DNA of 7,922 bases from Chloroflexi bacterium RBG_16_68_14 (GCA_001796995.1 MGOB01000024.1:42705-50626), one strand, 5' to 3'; shown: positions 1-6,577, counted from the first letter of the stretch. The notes: generated by a model from the sequence alone, not told the origin. Numbers and translations: made by a program.

Positions 1-70
1 CGCCAAGGACGGCGACAACCTCCTCACTTTTGTGCTCGTGATTGAGCGGCGGCTTCAGGAGGCAGCTTAG
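1..70 (+). CDS. C-terminal end of an unidentified upstream gene (partial)
   Basis: An open frame enters from the left edge (first full codon at 2) and ends at the TAG at 68-70. The 22 visible residues read AKDGDNLLTFVLVIERRLQE followed by AA. The tail looks like a strand followed by a short charged helix, which is ordinary protein composition. The last G of the stop codon is also the first base of the next gene's GTG start, and that gene's ribosome binding site lies inside this frame, so the two are probably translationally coupled. In bacterial ubiquitin-like operons an E2-like or ubiquitin-like gene often precedes a JAB-E1 gene, but 22 residues cannot show which, if either, this is. I do not recognise it. 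Confidence 0.6.
   Translation, partial: AKDGDNLLTFVLVIERRLQEAA
57..62 (+). promoter_or_regulatory. Ribosome binding site AGGAGG for the JAB-E1 gene
   Basis: A perfect AGGAGG sits 7 nt before the GTG at 70. It decides the start: the first in-frame ATG, at 100, has no comparable site, and starting there would remove the first ten residues of the JAB domain. Confidence 0.8.
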
Positions 71-1497
71 TGGGGCACCGGCTTACCATCGGTAGTGGGA
101 TGTGGGAGACCCTGCGCAGCCACCTCTTGGCCGACCGTCATGAGCACCTAGCCTTCCTCCTTGCCGGGTACACCGCTGTCGGCGGGCACCAGGTGCTTCT
201 GGCCTGTGAGTTAGTCCTGATCCCTGACGACGACCTGGAAGGCAGCGAGTACTCTTGCGGCCTTTCCCTAAAGTTAGAGGCCCTCCTCCACGTGATGAAC
301 CGGGCCAACCGCGCCGGGCTCGCTCTGGTGGAGGCTCACAGCCACCCATTCTCCACCGAGCGCGTCGCCTTCTCGCCCACGGACAGCGAGGGCCAGAGCG
401 AGATGGTTGCCTACATCGCGGACACTCTCCCTGGGCGGCCGTACGGCGCCCTGGTTCTCGGGCAGCAGGCCGTGGAAGGGCAGGTGTGGCTACCCGGTTC
501 TGCGCGCCCGGAGCAGCTGGACGAGGTGAGGGTTGTCGGCGACAATATGGCCCGCATCTTCGCTGGCGGGACCGCTCGGTCATACCCGCGCCAAGTCAAG
601 GCGAGGCCGTTGGTGAGCGATTGCCCCTACCACCGGCAGGTGCTGGCCATAGGCGAAGAAGGCCACGCGAGGCTTCGGAGCACGCGGGTGGCTGTCGTCG
701 GACTCGGTGGTGTTGGCTCCGTGGTTGCCCAGCAGTTAGCGCATCTGGGCGTTCGGCAGTTCGTACTCGTGGATGACGATCACGTAGAGCGCACGAACCT
801 GCACCGCTTGGTGGGGGCCGTAGCCTCCGACGCCGGGACGGCCAAGGTGGAGGTGGCCCGGCGCCAGATCAAGGCTGTGAACCCCACGGCAGACGTCACG
901 CTGATCCCATCCAGCGCACGGACGGCTGAAGCACTGGATGCCCTAAGGGGAATGGACGTACTCTGCGGGTGCGTAGACACGGACGCGGGGCGCCTGATCC
1001 TCAACGAACTGGCGCTGGCCTACCTCATCCCCTACATCGACTGCGGCGTAGGCATCGTCGCCGGAAGGGAAGGGCTCGAGGAGGCTGGGGGGAAGGTCAG
1101 CGTGTGGACCCCCGGACGGCCCTGCCTCATGTGTACCAAGGACATCAACCCGTGCATCGCCGCCGAGGAGTTGGAGACTCAGCAGGAGCAAGAATTTCGG
1201 CGGCTGCATGGATACGTCGCCGGCGCCCACGTGCCGGAGCCAGCTGTGATTTCCCTCAACAGCACTGTCGCTTCCCTGGCCGTGACGGAGCTGCTGGCCC
1301 TCGTCACCGGAGTGCGTCCTTCGCTCCACTACACCTACTATGACCTCTTGGAAGGCCGTTCCGGGGCTCGTCTCTGTAACGCAGACGACCGGTGCACTGC
1401 GTGCGCCTTGTTTGCACTAGGTGACAAGGCCGACGTGATCCGTTACAGCCGAGCCGGGCTACCTTCAGACCTACCGGCCCTTGAACAGAACAGATGA
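70..1497 (+). CDS. JAB/JAMM isopeptidase-E1 (ThiF-like adenylyltransferase) fusion
   Basis: This 475-residue two-domain protein looks built to trim or remove, and to activate, a ubiquitin-like protein. Residues 1 to about 165 are a JAB/JAMM metalloprotease domain: E25 (in HEHLAFLLAG) fits the catalytic glutamate, and H90-S-H92-P followed by S102-x-x-D105 gives the zinc ligands H90, H92 and D105. The spacing from HSHP to SxxD is 8, slightly longer than in classical JAMM proteins. Residues about 200-430 are an E1/ThiF Rossmann domain: GLGGVG at 211-216, the acidic strand end VDDDHVERTNLHR (234-246), K259, and D303 of the VDTD..R segment. C352-x-x-C355 and C442-x-x-C445 form a likely structural zinc site. 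C362, just after the first pair, is a candidate thioester cysteine but is not proven. In studied bacterial systems such E1 and JAB proteins work with a ubiquitin-like protein and an E2; neither partner is visible here. The protein is soluble, with no signal peptide. The domain calls are firm; the pathway is inferred. Confidence 0.93.
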   Translation: MGHRLTIGSGMWETLRSHLLADRHEHLAFLLAGYTAVGGHQVLLACELVLIPDDDLEGSEYSCGLSLKLEALLHVMNRANRAGLALVEAHSHPFSTERVAFSPTDSEGQSEMVAYIADTLPGRPYGALVLGQQAVEGQVWLPGSARPEQLDEVRVVGDNMARIFAGGTARSYPRQVKARPLVSDCPYHRQVLAIGEEGHARLRSTRVAVVGLGGVGSVVAQQLAHLGVRQFVLVDDDHVERTNLHRLVGAVASDAGTAKVEVARRQIKAVNPTADVTLIPSSARTAEALDALRGMDVLCGCVDTDAGRLILNELALAYLIPYIDCGVGIVAGREGLEEAGGKVSVWTPGRPCLMCTKDINPCIAAEELETQQEQEFRRLHGYVAGAHVPEPAVISLNSTVASLAVTELLALVTGVRPSLHYTYYDLLEGRSGARLCNADDRCTACALFALGDKADVIRYSRAGLPSDLPALEQNR

Positions 1498-1533
1498 CCG
1501 GAAGTATGCTCAAATTGCCAAGCATCGTCGAGG

Positions 1534-1566
1534 GGAGGTCGGGGCCCCCAACTTAGCCAAACCTCC
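1534..1566 (+). repeat. Inverted repeat around a GGGGCCCC core in the intergenic gap
   Basis: GGAGGT (1534-1539) is the reverse complement of ACCTCC (1561-1566), with 21 nt between them that include the self-complementary GGGGCCCC (1541-1548). It lies in the 90-nt gap between the JAB-E1 gene and the 55-residue gene. There is no following T-run, so it is not a classical intrinsic terminator. It could be an attenuator-like hairpin or operator, or it could be chance in GC-rich DNA. I found no convincing -35/-10 pair in this gap. Confidence 0.3.
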
Positions 1567-1587
1567 GAGGCGCCCTACGAAACGATC

Positions 1588-1755
1588 ATGGAACAGACCG
1601 GATATCTAGTCCGCGCTCGGCACAGCCTCACGCAACGATCGGTGGCCGCAGTCTTGCGTTCATTCGTCCAGATTACCGAGAACGAAGAGCAGGCCCTGAT
1701 CGACTATCTCGCCTTCCCGCGCTCCTACGCCAAGAGGGAGCGCCGCAAGAAATGA
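1588..1755 (+). CDS. Small basic protein, 55 residues, first gene of the Argonaute unit
   Basis: I do not recognise this protein. Its ATG at 1588 is the only usable start in the frame, because no ATG, GTG or TTG occurs between the JAB-E1 stop and this point. The stop at 1753-1755 overlaps the start of the nuclease gene as ATGA, which is strong evidence that it is a real, translationally coupled gene. The residues read like a helical protein: a basic N-terminal half (LVRARHSLTQRS), an acidic centre (ITENEEQALIDYL) and a strongly basic tail (KRERRKK) that could touch nucleic acid. There is no good ribosome binding site next to the ATG; GAGG at 1567-1570 is too far upstream. The frame is the same as that of the preceding JAB-E1 gene, separated from it by one TGA and 30 sense codons. 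It could be a small DNA-binding or accessory subunit, but no function can be assigned. Confidence 0.65.
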   Translation: MEQTGYLVRARHSLTQRSVAAVLRSFVQITENEEQALIDYLAFPRSYAKRERRKK

Positions 1756-2648
1756 GGTGGTCATTTTCGGCCCACCGGAGTTTCCGCAAGTGTCCCCGAC
1801 AGTGGTTCTTCAGGACGGTCTTCGCTAACTCTCGTGCCAGGGACCCGGTTCGGCGGGAGGCACATCGGCTCTCGAAACTTGAGGGCATCCAAGCCTGGCG
1901 CGGCAAAATCGTCGACTCCGTCATCAGCGAGACCATAATCCCGTCCATTGCCTGGAAACGCCCGTGCAGCCTCGGCGATGCGGAGAGAAAGGCGGACGAG
2001 CTACTCGCTGTGCAGCGAGCCCAGCGAATGAGCCGCAACGGAGAGAGCGTGTTCTTCGAAGCCGAGTACGGCGTGCCCCTCACTGAAGAGATGTTCAGCA
2101 ACGCCCGCGCGGAGATCCACACAGCGCTGGAGAATCTCTACGTCGCCGAACCCGTGTGGTCCGTGCTCCAACAAGCGAAGACCCTCGTTCCTCAGCGGCC
2201 CCTAAGCTTCAAGCACGGCACGGCGACTGTCCGGGTCGTTCCCGACCTCATCGCGTTTCATACGGCGCGGGCGCCCTCCATCGTTGACTGGAAGGTCAAC
2301 AGGTACCCCTTGCGCGACTACTGGCTCCAACTCACCACAGGAGCCATCGGCGTAAGTCGGTGCAATCCCCACCGCGACTGGCCCAGCAGCGCCGCCCAGC
2401 ACAACCCACATGAAGTTGAACTCCTTGAAGTCCAGCTCCTCAAAGGCGATGTCCGTGCCCACGTCATCTCCGAGACCGATGTGTACGAGGCAGACGACTT
2501 CATCTCCATCTCGGCCACCGAGATGGAACTGGCATGCCGCGGTCGCGATGCGAAGGACCTTCGACCCGATGACTTCCCGGTAGCTTCCGACCCGAAGACG
2601 TGCCAGCTGTGCCCGTTCAGGAAGCTTTGCTGGAGGAGCGGAGCATGA
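1752..2648 (+). CDS. Cas4/RecB-like PD-(D/E)XK nuclease with predicted Fe-S cluster
   Basis: This is a 298-residue nuclease. The N-terminus (SFSAHRSFRKCP, with C14) has the typical RecB/Cas4-type opening in which a cysteine sits in a 'CP' turn. The nuclease core shows D55 in RGKIVDS, where many relatives have His; P164-D165 in VVPDLIAF; D179-W-K181 in SIVDWKVN; and Q193 in LQLTTGA. That is the PD...DxK layout plus the downstream Gln. The C-terminus carries C284-x2-C287-x5-C293, so C14 plus these three match the four-cysteine [4Fe-4S] arrangement of Cas4 and AddB. Known relatives are DNA exonucleases or endonucleases needing a divalent metal. The start ATG overlaps the stop of the small gene upstream, with AGGGAG at 1735-1740 as a likely ribosome binding site. 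The stop overlaps the Argonaute start (ATGA). Cas4-like nucleases have been reported beside prokaryotic Argonautes, so I infer that it processes or degrades DNA together with the Argonaute. It is not a CRISPR Cas4: there is no cas1, cas2 or array here. Confidence 0.85.
   Translation: MRWSFSAHRSFRKCPRQWFFRTVFANSRARDPVRREAHRLSKLEGIQAWRGKIVDSVISETIIPSIAWKRPCSLGDAERKADELLAVQRAQRMSRNGESVFFEAEYGVPLTEEMFSNARAEIHTALENLYVAEPVWSVLQQAKTLVPQRPLSFKHGTATVRVVPDLIAFHTARAPSIVDWKVNRYPLRDYWLQLTTGAIGVSRCNPHRDWPSSAAQHNPHEVELLEVQLLKGDVRAHVISETDVYEADDFISISATEMELACRGRDAKDLRPDDFPVASDPKTCQLCPFRKLCWRSGA
2632..2636 (+). promoter_or_regulatory. Ribosome binding site GGAGG for the Argonaute gene
   Basis: GGAGG inside the end of the nuclease gene lies 8 nt before the ATG at 2645. 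It supports that start, and so the ATGA overlap, rather than the upstream in-frame ATG at 2600, which would add 15 residues and overlap the nuclease by 49 nt. Confidence 0.75.
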
Positions 2649-5029
2649 GCCTCCTGGAAACCAACATCTTCCCGATTACGAATCTCGCCGAATTGAAGAG
2701 CCGATACCGGCTCTACCGCATTAGGGGACTCTCGGCCGACCAGGAAGAGTACGACCCGAACATCCAGACAGTTATCCGAAAGCTCAGCTACTCCATGCGG
2801 AGCCCCGTTGCCGTAACCGTGCAGAAGGGCGAGCCACATCTCGCTCTCCAGGACGACGCCCCGGAACCGCCATCTCCGTACCCCCTTGTCCGTGCCACCG
2901 CTGTTTTCGAGAGAACCGACGAGGTCTTTACGCTCGACTATGAAAACCCGACACCTGAGACGGACGCCCTGCGCATCCGCTTTCTCCGGTTCGCCATCGA
3001 GGGTGCACTGTTCCGTAACCGCAACTTCTGGCAGCCCGGCGCCGGCAACCCCTTCTTCGAGCGCCGTCCCATACTTGACAGCGACGGCGTGTGCGTGTAC
3101 CGCGGGTACGGCGTTCGCGTCGTCCCACTTGAAGGCGGGAAGCTGGGTGTGTGCATTGACGTCCAGCACAAGTACGTCTCGAGAGACCCTCTGCCCGCAA
3201 ACCTGAAGCGCGAGGACTTCCGGAAGTACAAGAACGCGCGCTGCGTCTACCGGTACGGCAATAGCTGGTACGAGATCAAGCTCCACGACCACACGGGGTT
3301 GAGCGTTAGCGAGCAGATGCTCTCCCACGGGGTGGCCAAACCCATCCCGCTTCTCGAGTACATCATGGACAACGCACCCAAGCCCCTCCCGCGCGAAGTC
3401 GCCGACCTTTCCCCCACCAGCCCCGCCGTGACGTACATGACGGGCCGTGATGAAGTCCGGCATGCAGCCGCGGCCCTATGCTATCCCGTCTTCGATACGA
3501 GCGATTCCCGCATCAAGCTGACCCACCGCAAGACCATCCTCCCACCCCATGTCCGTCGCCAGTGTATCCAGGCATTCGTCAAAGACCACCTTACCGCCGT
3601 TCGGTTCAAGGACATGGCAGTCCATGTCTCGATCACGCCGGTCACCACGCCGACGAGAGTCTTCCTGCCGCCGGACCTCGCCTTCGGCAACAACACCGTC
3701 TATTCCGTCAGGGGCACGCCGGGGACGAGCTACGTCAGCCTCGAACAGCTCGGCCAGACGCGCCGCGACGCCCTGTTCAACTGTAAGATTGGACCGTACG
3801 CTGGCAAGCCGCTGGACCTCCAGTACATCATCCTGCCCAAGTCCGTCTGCGACAGCCACGGGCCAGCATTCCTCAAAGACCTGAAGCGCATCATGACCGA
3901 GCTCTACACGCAAGAGCTTCCCTACGATCCTGTTCCCATCGTCTACGACGACCTACGACCGAAAACCTACGCCGCTCAAGGCCGCGCTATTCTGGAAGCC
4001 GTTGAGGCCGAGCTGCGTGCGCCTGGCTACGGCGTGGCGATGATCCATGAAACCGTGGACCGGAGAAACCGTGAGCATGACCAACTGGCCGCAATGGTGA
4101 TGCGCGAACTACGCGAGCTCGGCTTGTACGTCTCCGTCATCCACACAACGGTCGGCAAAGAGTGCTACTGGCTCCCCCAAAACGCGCCCGCAGGAACGGA
4201 CTACCAGCCCCTGCGTGACAAGGGCGGAAAGCTCAACGGCTACCTCCGCAATGTCGCCATCACTAAGATCTTGCTCACGAACGAGCGCTGGCCATTCGTG
4301 CTCGCCACCCCGTTGCATGCGGACCTCACAGTCGGCATTGATGTCCAGTTGAACACCGCCTGCTTCGCGTTCATCGGCAAGAGCGGATCGGACATCCGCA
4401 CCGTCCTAAGGACATCGACCCAGAAGGAACGTCTGTCTAGAGGCCAAGTCCGCCAGACGATCCTGGAGGTCCTCCGCCAGGAAGCAGACCTTGGGCGAAA
4501 GGACATCAGGCGCATCGTCGCTCAGAGGGACGGCCAGTTCTTCGCAACGGAATTCGCTGGCATCAACGAGGCCATTGCGACGTTGAAGACTGAGGGAGTC
4601 CTGCCCGACGAAATTTCCGTGGACTTCATCGAGATCCCGAAGAAATCCGCAGTCCCGTTCCGGCTCTTCAACATCAGCACGCGCCCCGGCGGGCAAACAT
4701 TAGTTGAGAACCCCCAAGTCGGCTCGTATTACATTCCCACCGCCCGCGACGGTTACGTCTGCACTACTGGCAGGGAGTTCTTCCATCCGGGCACAGCCAA
4801 CCCGCTACATGTGAAACATGTCGCAGGCGCCATGCCGTTCCACGAAATTCTCGAGGACGTCTACGCCCTCACGTGCCTGGCCTGGACACGCCCCGAGGAC
4901 TGCACAAGGCACCCCGTCACGCTCAAGCTGGCGGACATTAGGCTCCGGGAGCACGCCGGCGGATACGACGAAGACGCCCTGGAGTACGGCGACGAACCGC
5001 AATCCACGGAGGTTGGAGCTGATGAGTGA
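2645..5029 (+). CDS. ago: Long prokaryotic Argonaute with predicted intact DEDD slicer site
   Basis: This 794-residue protein is a predicted guide-directed nuclease that uses a short nucleic acid to find complementary targets. Approximate layout: N domain 1-150; L1/PAZ-like region 150-300, beginning near YRGY at 152-155; L2 to about 390; MID about 390-545; PIWI about 555-794. In PIWI, D566 lies in VGIDVQ, E595 in QKERLS (the glutamate-finger position, 34 residues before the next Asp, the same spacing as in TtAgo), D629 in QRDG, and D764 in LKLADIRL, which matches the C-terminal helix holding the fourth Asp of TtAgo (HLADRL). Other PIWI hallmarks are the GTANPLHV stretch (H722) and the 'TCLAW' helix before D764. 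A full tetrad plus a PAZ-like region suggest the active, long-A type. The usual MID 5'-phosphate-binding residues could not be assigned with confidence, so whether the guide is RNA or DNA is open. The gene overlaps the nuclease by 4 nt and the next gene by 8 nt, so co-production is likely. A PIWI-RE protein is less likely, given the DEDD pattern and the lack of a DinG helicase. Confidence 0.9.
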   Translation: MSLLETNIFPITNLAELKSRYRLYRIRGLSADQEEYDPNIQTVIRKLSYSMRSPVAVTVQKGEPHLALQDDAPEPPSPYPLVRATAVFERTDEVFTLDYENPTPETDALRIRFLRFAIEGALFRNRNFWQPGAGNPFFERRPILDSDGVCVYRGYGVRVVPLEGGKLGVCIDVQHKYVSRDPLPANLKREDFRKYKNARCVYRYGNSWYEIKLHDHTGLSVSEQMLSHGVAKPIPLLEYIMDNAPKPLPREVADLSPTSPAVTYMTGRDEVRHAAAALCYPVFDTSDSRIKLTHRKTILPPHVRRQCIQAFVKDHLTAVRFKDMAVHVSITPVTTPTRVFLPPDLAFGNNTVYSVRGTPGTSYVSLEQLGQTRRDALFNCKIGPYAGKPLDLQYIILPKSVCDSHGPAFLKDLKRIMTELYTQELPYDPVPIVYDDLRPKTYAAQGRAILEAVEAELRAPGYGVAMIHETVDRRNREHDQLAAMVMRELRELGLYVSVIHTTVGKECYWLPQNAPAGTDYQPLRDKGGKLNGYLRNVAITKILLTNERWPFVLATPLHADLTVGIDVQLNTACFAFIGKSGSDIRTVLRTSTQKERLSRGQVRQTILEVLRQEADLGRKDIRRIVAQRDGQFFATEFAGINEAIATLKTEGVLPDEISVDFIEIPKKSAVPFRLFNISTRPGGQTLVENPQVGSYYIPTARDGYVCTTGREFFHPGTANPLHVKHVAGAMPFHEILEDVYALTCLAWTRPEDCTRHPVTLKLADIRLREHAGGYDEDALEYGDEPQSTEVGADE
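5008..5018 (+). promoter_or_regulatory. Ribosome binding region for the 124-residue gene
   Basis: GGAGG (5008-5012, 9 nt before the start) and a second GGAG (5015-5018) lie in the last codons of the Argonaute gene and point to the ATG at 5022. This sets the start of the next gene and its 8-nt overlap with the Argonaute stop. Confidence 0.65.
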
Positions 5030-5396
5030 TGCGGGGCTGTACGGCAGCGTCTACGAGCAGCTTCGAACGTATGCCGACAGGCTGGACCACGCGCTTATCG
5101 CCCTGCGGAACCCGCAGGGGGAAATCGCACAAGAGGCTCGGCTAGAAATCGTTGGTCTTCTCCGCGAGATTACCAACGAGGATTCTACGAATCCGGCGAC
5201 TCGTCTTGTCACCGCGATCCTAAAGCAACGGCTCCCAGCCGTCGCGGGGCAAGGGCTCACGCTCTGCCGGTCCCTCGCACATGCGTTGGAACAGCGCCCC
5301 CCCACTTCTGCCGACCTTGACCAGCTTGAGCAAGTTGCCCTCGCTTTGGACAAGGAGTGCTCCAGCACGCTCGCCAGGATCAAAGGGATGCGATGA
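5022..5396 (+). CDS. Helical protein of unknown function, 124 residues, between Argonaute and protease
   Basis: I do not recognise this family. The sequence appears almost entirely alpha-helical: amphipathic stretches at about residues 6-25 (YEQLRTYADRLDHALIALR), 31-45, 58-90 and 97-122, with few glycines and no membrane segment or signal peptide. There is no cysteine pair or obvious catalytic motif. The ATG at 5022 is supported by two purine-rich sites. The frame stays open further upstream to an ATG at 4818, but that stretch lies inside the Argonaute PIWI domain and is not expected to be used. The gene overlaps the Argonaute stop by 8 nt and the protease start by 4 nt (ATGA), so it is probably made in fixed ratio with both. 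By position and helical build it could be an adaptor or inhibitor linking Argonaute to the protease. That is inference only. Confidence 0.8.
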   Translation: MSDAGLYGSVYEQLRTYADRLDHALIALRNPQGEIAQEARLEIVGLLREITNEDSTNPATRLVTAILKQRLPAVAGQGLTLCRSLAHALEQRPPTSADLDQLEQVALALDKECSSTLARIKGMR

Positions 5397-6577
5397 TCGA
5401 GTCCTACCTTAATGCGGCCATTCGGCAAGCCCAGGAACGCGCGAAGGTTCTCAAGGGTAAGATCTCCCAGCCCGTTGAGCACCGAGAACTAATCGCCTTG
5501 CGCCAAACGTGTGAGGACCGCATCGACCAAGCGATCCGTGACCTTGAACTACTCCTTACGGACCCGGTCATCGTGCGAGCGGACCTTATTCACGAGCGTA
5601 TTCGTCTCTTCCGCAGAAGCCTGGCCGACCTCAGCCTCTTGGAGACCACAGCTATCGCCGCACTCACGAGGTTCCAGGAAGATGACCTTGCCCTGAGTAA
5701 GCTAGTCTTCCAGATCCATCAGGAGGTAAACTATCCTCTCCCGCCTCCCACCGTAACCTGCTTGTCTCGGGAGTACTTCTCGATCAACACCTCACTGCGG
5801 CTTCTCGAGGTGCCCCTCGCAGAGTCCGACTTCCTTCTGCACCTACCAGACCTTTATCATGAGATTGCGCACCCACTCGTCACCACGCGAAACAACCCCT
5901 CAATCGAGCCGTACCAGACGGAGTACGGGAAGTTCCTGGTCCTGGTCACCCGCCAGTACGATGCTGAGCGCGCGGCCAATCTGAGGTCCACTGGGCCGCG
6001 CGAATACTTTGGCCAAGCGCTCGACTTGCTCGAATACTCCTGGATTCGTGGCTGGGCGAACGAACTCTTCAGCGACCTTTTCGCCGTCTACACACTCGGC
6101 CCGGCATACGCCTGGGCGCACTTCCACCTTACAGCAAGTCGCAATGTCGACCCTTACGAGATACATTTTCCGAGCATCATGTCGCATCCGCCTGACCAAG
6201 CCAGGATGGAAACCATGTTGATCGGCCTTGACCTACTCGGCATCAAGGAAGAAGCGGCTCAAATCCAACGAAGGTGGGAGGCACTGATCAAGGCCACCGG
6301 GGTGAAGCCAACGGCGATGTACCGCCGAGCCTGTCCCTGGGAACTCCTCCGCAAGGCAGCAATCAATGCTCTCGAAGGGACCCAGAGAATCGGCTGCCGC
6401 ATCGCGCGCGACGGTTCGGCAAGCCCCATTCGTGACTTGCTGAACAGCGCCTGGCAGAAATTCTGGACGGCACCCAGCGAATACCATGCCTGGGAGCGTG
6501 AAGCCATCGCGGACCTCAAGCGAGGAGTCGAGGCTCACAGATTCGCGCCAAGACTAGCCTCCGGCGCACGGGATTAA
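5393..6577 (+). CDS. M48-like zinc metalloprotease (zincin) associated with the Argonaute
   Basis: This is a 394-residue predicted soluble peptidase. Residues 1 to about 110 are charged and helical, possibly coiled coil. The catalytic core shows H156-E-I-A-H160 (two zinc-binding His and the general-base Glu). Then, 64 residues on, comes E224-L-F-S-D228-L-F-A, matching the third-ligand ExxADxxA helix of M48-type gluzincins. H265-P-x4-R271 follows, resembling the conserved 'HP....R' element that follows that helix in M48 enzymes. Having all three elements in order and at family-like spacing makes chance HExxH unlikely. Unlike HtpX and Ste24, there are no transmembrane segments or signal peptide, so it should act in the cytosol. 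The ATG at 5393 overlaps the preceding stop as ATGA, with AAGGGA at 5383-5388; the in-frame ATG at 5357 lies inside the neighbour and is less likely. I infer a proteolytic effector or an enzyme that matures an operon partner. Its substrate is unknown. Confidence 0.8.
   Translation: MIESYLNAAIRQAQERAKVLKGKISQPVEHRELIALRQTCEDRIDQAIRDLELLLTDPVIVRADLIHERIRLFRRSLADLSLLETTAIAALTRFQEDDLALSKLVFQIHQEVNYPLPPPTVTCLSREYFSINTSLRLLEVPLAESDFLLHLPDLYHEIAHPLVTTRNNPSIEPYQTEYGKFLVLVTRQYDAERAANLRSTGPREYFGQALDLLEYSWIRGWANELFSDLFAVYTLGPAYAWAHFHLTASRNVDPYEIHFPSIMSHPPDQARMETMLIGLDLLGIKEEAAQIQRRWEALIKATGVKPTAMYRRACPWELLRKAAINALEGTQRIGCRIARDGSASPIRDLLNSAWQKFWTAPSEYHAWEREAIADLKRGVEAHRFAPRLASGARD

Noticed and set aside
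255..776. 173-codon + strand frame inside the JAB-E1 gene
   Set aside because: The product is dominated by Arg/Pro/Gly with no motif, and it is out of frame with the JAMM and E1 motifs.
70..1497. Part of a type II CBASS operon
   Set aside because: No CD-NTase or CBASS effector is visible and, as far as I recall, CBASS normally has the E1-E2 and JAB activities on separate genes. It cannot be fully excluded because the upstream side is cut off.
1498..1587. Sigma-70-type promoter for the Argonaute unit (TTGCCA at 1515-1520)
   Set aside because: No acceptable -10 lies 16-18 nt downstream; the sequence there is G-rich.
2600..2644. Earlier start for the Argonaute at ATG 2600
   Set aside because: GGAGG at 2632-2636 is correctly spaced only for ATG 2645, and the ATGA overlap matches the other junctions.
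1752..2648. CRISPR-associated cas4
   Set aside because: There is no repeat array, cas1 or cas2 in the window and the gene is coupled to the Argonaute.
2318..3463. Long open frame on the - strand (381 codons) across the nuclease/Argonaute junction
   Set aside because: It lies opposite two genes with clear motifs, its product is rich in Val/Ala/Arg/Gly with no recognisable domain, and it is the kind of antisense frame expected in GC-rich coding DNA.
4818..5021. N-terminal extension of the 124-residue protein to an ATG at 4818
   Set aside because: The extension would be read out of frame through the Argonaute PIWI domain, has shadow-like composition, and the ATG at 5022 has a good ribosome binding site.
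2645..5029. PIWI-RE protein instead of a standard Argonaute
   Set aside because: The DEDD positions fit slicer Argonautes and the usual PIWI-RE partners (DinG helicase and restriction nuclease set) are absent from the window.
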